DNA of 10,116 nt. Source: an uncultured Clostridia bacterium. Lineage in GTDB: Bacteria; Bacillota; Clostridia; Oscillospirales; Ruminococcaceae. The stretch's first letter is position 1, and the number at the start of each line of letters is the position of its first letter. Below are positions 5,703 through 10,116 of this stretch, in pieces. The notes under the pieces were generated by a model, which saw only the letters and a program-made list of their open reading frames with translations, made no database searches and was not told the origin of the DNA. Position numbers and translations under genes: made by a program. Location of the stretch: the NCBI GenBank assembly GCA_947632425.1, contig CANRPG010000057.1:1-10116 (forward strand), written 5' to 3'.

Positions 5703-7250
5703 ATGAAAGACAATTGCAGACTGCTTACCTACCGCGGACACATTCGCAACCACGAGGAGCTTTGCGCTCAGCTGGGGGTGGATCACTCTCTGCCGCGTGA
5801 GGAGAGAGAAAAAGCTACCATGCTGGCGGCTTACAAAAAGTGGGGCAGCGACATGGGCAGCCACATTTACGGTATGTTCGCGCTGGCGATAGGCGACGGC
5901 GAAGAAATATTCTGCATTCGCGACCAGTTCGGCACAAAGCCGTTTTACTACTATCTCACAGACGACGGCGAGTTGCTGTTCGGCACGTTTATAAAAGACA
6001 TCGCGCTAAGTCCGAAGTTCAGAAAAGAGATAAACAAAGATATGCTGCAAATTTATCTTTCGCTGACATATGTGGCAGGCGAGGACACTTTTTTCAAGGG
6101 CGTGAAGAAGCTGATGCCGGGGCGGTATCTCGTATACAAAGACGGCAAAGTTGAGATAACGCGCTACTGGGCGCCGACTTTCAAGCCTGATGAGAGCAAA
6201 ACGCTCGAAGAATGGGCGGATATGATACACACTACTGTAACGCAGACGGTAATGCCGCAGGTGAAAGAGCCAAATGAGAGCGCGCAGGCGTTTTTGTCGG
6301 GCGGTGTGGATTCGTCATACGTGCTGGCGGTATCTGATGCGCAGGTGACGGGCTCTTGCGGATATGACGACGAGAGGTTCGATGAATCGCCTCTTGCAAA
6401 GCAGACGGCAGATCTTCTGGGCAGGGAGAATGTTCGCTGCCTTATCACGCCGCAGGAGTATTTTGAGGCGGTGCCGTATGTTATGTACAACATGGAACAG
6501 CCGCTTGCAGATGCCTCTGCGATAGCGTTTGCGATAGCCTGCCGCGAGACTGCAAAAAGCACGAAAATATGCTACTCGGGCGAGGGCTCTGACGAATTTT
6601 TCGGCGGTTACAATATGTACAAAAATGCGGACAGATACGGCGAGGAACTGAAAAATTTCTACGTTGGCAACACGAACATCATGAAAGAGGACGAGAAAAA
6701 GCGCATACTGAAAGAATACGACCCCGATGTTCTGCCGATAAATTTAGTAAAGTATATTTATGATGAGACCGAGGGACTTGACCCTTTGACGAAGATGTCC
6801 GACGTTGACATTCAGATATGGCTTGAGGGTGACATATATCTGAATGTTGACAAAATGAGCGAGGCGGCAGGGCTTGAGATACGCATGCCGCTGACGGACA
6901 GGAGAGTTTTTGAGATAGCGGCTGCGATGCCCTCGAAATACAAGGTAAACGCGGAGCAGAACAAGGTGGCGTTCCGCACGGCTGCGGCGAAGGTGCTGCC
7001 CGAGGAGATAGCGTTCCGCAAGAAGCTGGGGTTCATTGTGCCTATACGCATCTGGCTGGCAGACGACAGGTACAACGCGGACGTAAAGGCGAAGTTTGGC
7101 AGCAGTTATGCGGCGGAGTTTTTCAACATAAATGAGATAAACGCGATACTTGACGACTACCTTGGCGGCAACTCAGACGGCTGGCGCAAGGTGTGGACGA
7201 TATATACTTTCCTCGTGTGGTATGAGGAGTATTTTGTGAAGAGGGGTTGA
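5703..7250 (+). CDS. Asparagine-synthetase-like protein lacking the glutaminase active site
   Basis: A 515-residue protein. The ATP-pyrophosphatase/synthetase half is complete: pyrophosphate loop SGGVDSS (199-205), YSGEGSDEFFGGY (291-303), and the C-terminal blocks LEIRMPLTDR (391-400) and KKLGFIVPIRIWL. This half of AsnB activates aspartate as aspartyl-AMP and adds ammonia to give asparagine. The N-terminal amidotransferase half starts late: residues 7-21 align with the NGEIYN region of AsnB, so about 60 residues are missing, including the catalytic Cys after Met1 and the RGP segment. The oxyanion Asn is Arg11, and no SD(C/T)E match is seen. Start ATG 5703 has a good AAAGGAG site, and an in-frame stop at 5622-5624 rules out a longer form. 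It is probably ammonia-dependent or fed by a partner; another amide-forming reaction is possible. It lies upstream of asnS, fitting asparagine supply. Confidence 0.85.
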   Translation: MKDNCRLLTYRGHIRNHEELCAQLGVDHSLPREEREKATMLAAYKKWGSDMGSHIYGMFALAIGDGEEIFCIRDQFGTKPFYYYLTDDGELLFGTFIKDIALSPKFRKEINKDMLQIYLSLTYVAGEDTFFKGVKKLMPGRYLVYKDGKVEITRYWAPTFKPDESKTLEEWADMIHTTVTQTVMPQVKEPNESAQAFLSGGVDSSYVLAVSDAQVTGSCGYDDERFDESPLAKQTADLLGRENVRCLITPQEYFEAVPYVMYNMEQPLADASAIAFAIACRETAKSTKICYSGEGSDEFFGGYNMYKNADRYGEELKNFYVGNTNIMKEDEKKRILKEYDPDVLPINLVKYIYDETEGLDPLTKMSDVDIQIWLEGDIYLNVDKMSEAAGLEIRMPLTDRRVFEIAAAMPSKYKVNAEQNKVAFRTAAAKVLPEEIAFRKKLGFIVPIRIWLADDRYNADVKAKFGSSYAAEFFNINEINAILDDYLGGNSDGWRKVWTIYTFLVWYEEYFVKRG

Positions 7251-7252
7251 TT

Positions 7253-7338
7253 TGCGCTTACGCGCAGCCTGCGGAGCTGTGCAACGCCCTCTGTACTTCG
7301 GTTATTCCACATTTTGAGTGAGCTAATACGTTCGCGCA
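7253..7338 (+). repeat. Interspersed repeat family B, copy B2
   Basis: It begins two bases after the stop of the preceding gene. The head hairpin is TGCGC/GCGCA with loop TTAC (7253-7266), followed by the constant GCCTGCGGAGC (7267-7277). The tail matches B1 up to the shared end CGCGCA/TGCGCA. It may lie in the 3' untranslated part of the upstream mRNA. No U-tract follows the hairpin. Confidence 0.72.
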
Positions 7339-7355
7339 TTTCTATGCGAGGGACA

Positions 7356-7373
7356 GCGGTCGCTAGCGACCGC
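7356..7373. repeat. 18-bp perfect palindrome, copy 1
   Basis: GCGGTCGC-TA-GCGACCGC is a perfect 18-bp palindrome. A near-identical one with TT at the centre lies at 7570-7587. It could be a cruciform, a hairpin or a dimer binding site. Confidence 0.6.
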
Positions 7374-7375
7374 GT

Positions 7376-7434
7376 GAAGAATTGGGCAACAATATATAAA
7401 AGCCCAATTCTTCTGCACTTCGCTTTGCGAAGTG
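7376..7434 (+). repeat. Two-hairpin module family D, copy D1
   Basis: A perfect 12-bp stem GAAGAATTGGGC/GCCCAATTCTTC (7376-7387 with 7402-7413, AT-rich 14-base loop), then CACTTCGC/GCGAAGTG (7416-7434, loop TTT). A module with the same order and outer sequences but different inner stems lies at 9854-9911. Confidence 0.55.
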
Positions 7435-7766
7435 TGCCATAGAGGGTATAGGGAGTGTATCTGCAAGGCAGGGCGCGCAAGGCTCCGCAGCGTCTGCAAG
7501 CAGCCGCGCCAAGTTTCTTGCGAAACTTGCTCCCTTCTTATCTAAAATTTTCCCTCGAGCTCTCTTTAGGCGGTCGCTTGCGACCGCTGTACCCGACACC
7601 TACGACCACGCGCTGCGCCTTGGTGGTATTTCGCGACCTCTTCGCACGGAACTTCGTAGCTTTGTGGAGGAGGCTAAAGAGAGAAATACGCATCAGTTTT
7701 GTTTACAAGGCAAAAGAGGTCAGTAGTGCGGGAAATTGATTTGCAACGTACTGAATATAAATTTCA
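7435..7766. other. Non-coding stretch between D1 and C2
   Basis: No credible gene is seen. It contains an inverted repeat CAAGTTTC/GAAACTTG near 7508-7528, the second 18-bp palindrome (7570-7587) and a weak ACCAC/GTGGT inverted repeat near 7606-7629. The one open frame of over 90 codons here has no convincing ribosome site, is rich in Arg, and crosses these inverted repeats. It could be decayed accessory DNA; nothing recognisable remains. Confidence 0.5.
7570..7587. repeat. 18-bp inverted repeat, copy 2 of the palindrome
   Basis: GCGGTCGC-TT-GCGACCGC has the same 8-bp arms as 7356-7373, 214 bp away, and differs only at one central base. Confidence 0.6.
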
Positions 7767-7990
7767 TGACAGTTGATTTACAGCTTTTGTAGAAATGGCA
7801 TGAAAGTCCACGCTATTGAAATTAAACGGACTATGCAAAAGAATTACGGTTTTGTTTTCTGAAAGGCTTCAGACTTTCAGAAAGCAAAATCGCCGCCCCA
7901 CTTTCGGCGGCGAAGTAATTCTTTCATTGTGGCTTGGAGGCTTAAGCCGACAAGACACTGAGCTCCAGCAGGTGGCGCGACAGCGCAATA
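7767..7990 (+). repeat. Structured repeat family C, copy C2
   Basis: Same blocks and fold as C1: P1 AAAGAATTAC/GTAATTCTTT (7838-7847 with 7915-7924). P2 is replaced by the unrelated stem TTTCTGAAAG/CTTTCAGAAA (about 7856-7884). P3 is CGCCGCC/GGCGGCG (7891-7912) with loop CCACTTTC. CCAC (7898-7901) can pair with GTGG (7929-7932), and P4 is conserved (7933-7954). P2 and P3 differ from C1 with pairing kept. Upstream, about 50 bases from GACAG (7768) also match C1, but with an insertion of about 28 bases. The copy ends about 25 bases before the asnS promoter. Confidence 0.7.
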
Positions 7991-8014
7991 TAATATAAAA
8001 CCTACAAAAACCCC

Positions 8015-8043
8015 TTGACAAGTAAATCCGAAAGTGGTATAAT
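8015..8043 (+). promoter_or_regulatory. asnS promoter
   Basis: TTGACA (8015-8020), a 17-base spacer and TATAAT (8038-8043): a perfect sigma-A consensus with predicted start near 8050, which opens the T-box leader. Confidence 0.85.
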
Positions 8044-8049
8044 TCATAA

Positions 8050-8297
8050 GTAATATCAAAAAAGCTAAGACGGAGAGAAGTAGCGGCAAGGCTTGCTTTC
8101 AGAGAGCGCGCGTTGGGTGCGAGCGCGCAGCGGCATGGCGTGAATAACACTCCCGAGCTGCGACCCGAACCACAGTAGGGAAGCCGCTGCCGCACGTTAC
8201 GCGGATCAAGTGACCCGTTCTCGGGTAACATAGGTGGCACCACGGAATTTTTCGCCCTATTGCAAGCGTATCAGGCGTTTGCATGGGGCGTTTTTTT
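8050..8297 (+). promoter_or_regulatory. T-box leader, tRNA-Asn specific
   Basis: The T-box core AGGTGGCACCACGG lies at 8232-8245. Its UGGC (8235-8238) is the exact complement of the GCCA end of tRNA-Asn (discriminator G). Upstream, a Stem I region of about 100 bases includes GAATAACAC; AAC (8146-8148) followed by A is the likely specifier codon for Asn, and AAT lies just before it. A Rho-independent terminator follows at 8253-8297. Known mechanism: uncharged tRNA-Asn binds codon and T-box, stabilises the antiterminator and lets transcription enter asnS. Confidence 0.9.
8253..8297 (+). terminator. T-box regulated terminator
   Basis: CGCCC (8253-8257) pairs with GGGCG (8286-8290), and TGCAAGCG (8261-8268) with CGTTTGCA (8276-8283, one G-U). 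Seven T follow at 8291-8297. It is the alternative to the antiterminator of the T-box leader. Confidence 0.85.
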
Positions 8298-8356
8298 ACT
8301 AGAGACAAGTAGCAAGATGTGCGTTGCCCGAAATTTACAGGAGGACTGAATTTAAT

Positions 8357-9727
8357 ATGAAACACACGGACATTAAAACTATTTTTGAGGACAAGGGCTT
8401 GGTAGGCGGCAAAGTTACCGTCTGCGGCTGGGTGAGGACTGCGAGAAACTCGAAAAACATGGCGTTTATGGAACTCAACGACGGCACTACTCTTAACCAT
8501 TTGCAGATAGTTATTGATAAGGCATTGGGCATTGACTTTGAAGATGCGCTGAAGCTTGGCACGGCGGTCAGAGTAACGGGCACGGCGGTGGCATCGGAGC
8601 AAAACGGTGTTGAGATAAACGCGGAGGGCATAGATGTTATAGGCGAGTGCCCTGCGGAATATCCGTTACAGAAAAAACGCCATACTTTGGAGTATCTGCG
8701 CACCATGCCGCATCTGCGCGGCAGGACGAACACGTTCAACGCGGTGTTCAGGGTGCGCTCGGTTGCGGCTGCCGCGATACACGAATTTTTCCAGAGCCAA
8801 AACTACGTTTACGTGAACACGCCGCTCATTACGGGCAGTGACTGCGAGGGCGCAGGTGAGATGTTCCAGGTAACGACTATAGGCTACTCTGATAAGTACA
8901 AAAGCGCCGATGAATACTATGCGGACGACTTTTTCGGCAAGCGCGCGGGACTGAGTGTTTCGGGTCAGCTGGAGGGCGAAGTTGCCGCTATGGCGTTTGG
9001 CAAGATATACACTTTCGGGCCGTCGTTCAGGGCGGAGAACAGCAACACGCCGCGCCACGTTGCGGAGTTCTGGCACGTTGAGCCGGAGATAGCTTTCGCG
9101 CAGCTGGACGAAGTTATAGAAATAGCCGAAGAAATGATAAAATTCGTCATAGGCAGGATACTTGAAAAATGCCCAAGCGAGATGAAGTTTTTCGACCAGA
9201 GGTTTGAAAACGGGCTTATACAGAAGCTGGAAGATCTTATCTCGCACGATTTTGCGGTGTGCACCTACACCGAGGCAATTGAGCTTTTGAAGAAGGCTGA
9301 CATTGAATTTGCCTACCCTGTTGAGTGGGGGCTTGACTTGCAGACAGAGCACGAGCGTTACATTTGCGAAAAGGTGTTCGGCAGGGCGGTATTCGTGACG
9401 AACTACCCGAGGGAGATAAAGTCGTTTTACATGAAGCAGAACGACGACGGCAAGACGGTGGCGGCGGTCGACCTGCTTGTGCCCGGCGTTGGCGAGATAA
9501 TAGGCGGCAGCGAGAGAGAGGCAAACTATGACAAGCTGGTGGCAGAGATGCAGCGCAGAGGCATGGACATGGCGCCTTATGGGGATTATCTGGACTTGCG
9601 CAGGTTCGGCTCTGTGCCGCACGGGGGCTTTGGTCTGGGCTTTGAGAGGCTGATAATGTACGTTACGGGTATGTCGAATATCAGAGATGTGATACTTTAT
9701 CCGAGGACGGTTGGCGGCATAAGATAG
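8357..9727 (+). CDS. asnS: Asparaginyl-tRNA synthetase
   Basis: A 456-residue class II aminoacyl-tRNA synthetase that charges tRNA-Asn with asparagine in the cytoplasm. An N-terminal OB-fold anticodon-binding domain is seen at about 15-100 (VTVCGWVRTARNSKNMAF). The catalytic domain follows, with TGSDCEGAGEMFQVTT (159-174), motif 2 starting FRAENSNTPRHVAEF (224-238), GSEREANYD (384-392) and motif 3 GGFGLGFERL (423-432). The length fits the bacterial family (about 430-466). I chose ATG 8357 because AGGAGG lies at 8339-8344; a TTG at 8324 in the same frame lies upstream of that site and is not the start. The gene has its own promoter and an asparagine T-box, so it should rise when tRNA-Asn is uncharged. 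The upstream asparagine-synthetase-like gene is a plausible source of its substrate. A dedicated AsnRS suggests direct Asn charging rather than the transamidation route. Confidence 0.96.
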   Translation: MKHTDIKTIFEDKGLVGGKVTVCGWVRTARNSKNMAFMELNDGTTLNHLQIVIDKALGIDFEDALKLGTAVRVTGTAVASEQNGVEINAEGIDVIGECPAEYPLQKKRHTLEYLRTMPHLRGRTNTFNAVFRVRSVAAAAIHEFFQSQNYVYVNTPLITGSDCEGAGEMFQVTTIGYSDKYKSADEYYADDFFGKRAGLSVSGQLEGEVAAMAFGKIYTFGPSFRAENSNTPRHVAEFWHVEPEIAFAQLDEVIEIAEEMIKFVIGRILEKCPSEMKFFDQRFENGLIQKLEDLISHDFAVCTYTEAIELLKKADIEFAYPVEWGLDLQTEHERYICEKVFGRAVFVTNYPREIKSFYMKQNDDGKTVAAVDLLVPGVGEIIGGSEREANYDKLVAEMQRRGMDMAPYGDYLDLRRFGSVPHGGFGLGFERLIMYVTGMSNIRDVILYPRTVGGIR

Positions 9728-9732
9728 CTGTC

Positions 9733-9764
9733 AGAAGTTAGAGGTTAGAAGTAAGAGGTTAGAA
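9733..9764 (+). repeat. 14-bp tandem repeat
   Basis: AGAAGTTAGAGGTT then AGAAGTAAGAGGTT then AGAA: a 14-bp unit repeated 2.3 times with one change, starting a few bases after the asnS stop codon. Confidence 0.6.
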
Positions 9765-9796
9765 ATGGTTTTCTGAGCTTTTGCGTGTAATAATGT

Positions 9797-9823
9797 TGCT
9801 GCTTTCGCAGCAGCCTGCGGAGC
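9797..9823 (+). repeat. Family B head only, copy B3
   Basis: Hairpin TGCTGC/GCAGCA with loop TTTC (9797-9812), then the constant GCCTGCGGAGC (9813-9823). The stem differs fully from the GCGC stems of B1 and B2, yet pairing and loop size are kept. The B tail is absent; short ATAGTGA repeats follow. Confidence 0.5.
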
Positions 9824-9853
9824 AGAAATAGTGAATAGTGAAAGAGTGAATGG

Positions 9854-9911
9854 GAAGAAGCCTCGAAGAGGGTTCTTCTGCACTTGACCGACACTTGTGG
9901 CGGTCAACGTG
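9854..9911 (+). repeat. Two-hairpin module family D, copy D2
   Basis: GAAGAA/TTCTTC (9854-9859 with 9873-9878), then TTGACCG/CGGTCAA (9884-9890 with 9901-9907) flanked by CAC and GTG. It shares order and outer bases with D1 (GAAGAA, then TTCTTCTGCACTT), with different inner stems. Confidence 0.45.
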
Positions 9912-9963
9912 TGGTGAATAGTTAATAGTTAAGGTGCGGCTTACGCCGCGAATTTTGAATTCA

Positions 9964-10116
9964 TGTCAAGAAACCAAAAGTTTTCGGTCAAGCCTTTTTC
10001 AAAAGGCTTGCGGGGGTATGGGGGCGGCGCCCCCGAAAATACAGCGTGCGCTCCGCAAAGGGTGAATTTCAAAATAGTCCGGTGGACTATTTTGAAAGAG
10101 GGAACGCCCTGCAAGA
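9964..10116 (+). repeat. Interspersed hairpin repeat family A, copy A3 (cut by window end)
   Basis: It starts TGTCAAGAAACCAAAAG and follows A1 closely: an H1 stem core the same as A1, H2 as GGGGGC/GCCCCC, and an H4 core (CAAAATAGTCC with its partner) the same as A1. The 5' arm of H5 reads AGGGAACGCCCT, then GCAAGA, where the window stops. The 3' arm of H5 lies outside. Confidence 0.78.

Noticed and set aside
5703..7250. Asparagine-synthetase-like gene as a pseudogene
   Set aside because: The frame is intact over 515 codons, all synthetase motifs are kept and the start has a good ribosome site; only the glutaminase residues are absent.
7455..7739. Open frame of 94 codons on the + strand
   Set aside because: Arg-rich, with a weak non-ATG start, and it crosses inverted repeats including the 18-bp palindrome. 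It could be decayed DNA but nothing supports a gene.
8324..8356. Upstream TTG start adding 11 residues to asnS
   Set aside because: The AGGAGG site at 8339-8344 lies downstream of this TTG and fits ATG 8357, where the known AsnRS N-terminus begins.

Overview
The window looks like chromosomal DNA of a gut-type Firmicute of the Oscillospiraceae/Ruminococcaceae kind (Ruminococcus or [Eubacterium] siraeum relatives). This is inferred from consensus sigma-A promoters, a T-box leader on asnS, strong AGGAGG-type ribosome sites, heavy use of ATA isoleucine codons, and a very large soluble PAS/EAL signalling protein. No species can be fixed from the sequence alone. All three large genes lie on the + strand.

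Region 1 (1-553) holds two tandem copies of a small locus that reads as a type I toxin-antitoxin module. Each copy has a 25-26 residue hydrophobic peptide with a basic tail, a terminator hairpin identical in both copies, and a convergent antisense RNA driven from a perfect TTGACA-17-TATAAT promoter. Region 2 (620-4875) is one 1385-residue cytoplasmic protein with PAS, degenerate GGDEF, intact EAL, PAS, GAF and further PAS-like domains. It is predicted to degrade c-di-GMP.

Region 3 (4876-5702) has no credible gene. It is a mosaic of hairpin-rich interspersed repeats, called here families A, B and C. Region 4 (5703-7250) is an asparagine-synthetase-like gene that lacks the whole glutaminase active site. 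Region 5 (7251-8010) is again repeat-rich and non-coding (B, D, C and an 18-bp palindrome pair). Region 6 (8015-9727) is asnS, with its own promoter and an asparagine-specific T-box leader. Region 7 (9728-10116) is non-coding and ends inside another copy of family A.

The metabolic theme is asparagine: one gene probably makes it from aspartate, and the next charges tRNA-Asn and is induced when tRNA-Asn is uncharged. The signalling gene and the small toxin loci have no evident link to this. The most unusual content is the set of non-coding repeats. Their stems differ in sequence between copies, yet both arms change together so that pairing is kept, which points to selection on or transmission of folded elements. 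Family C occurs once in front of each asparagine gene and has a multi-stem, possibly pseudoknotted fold that I do not recognise.
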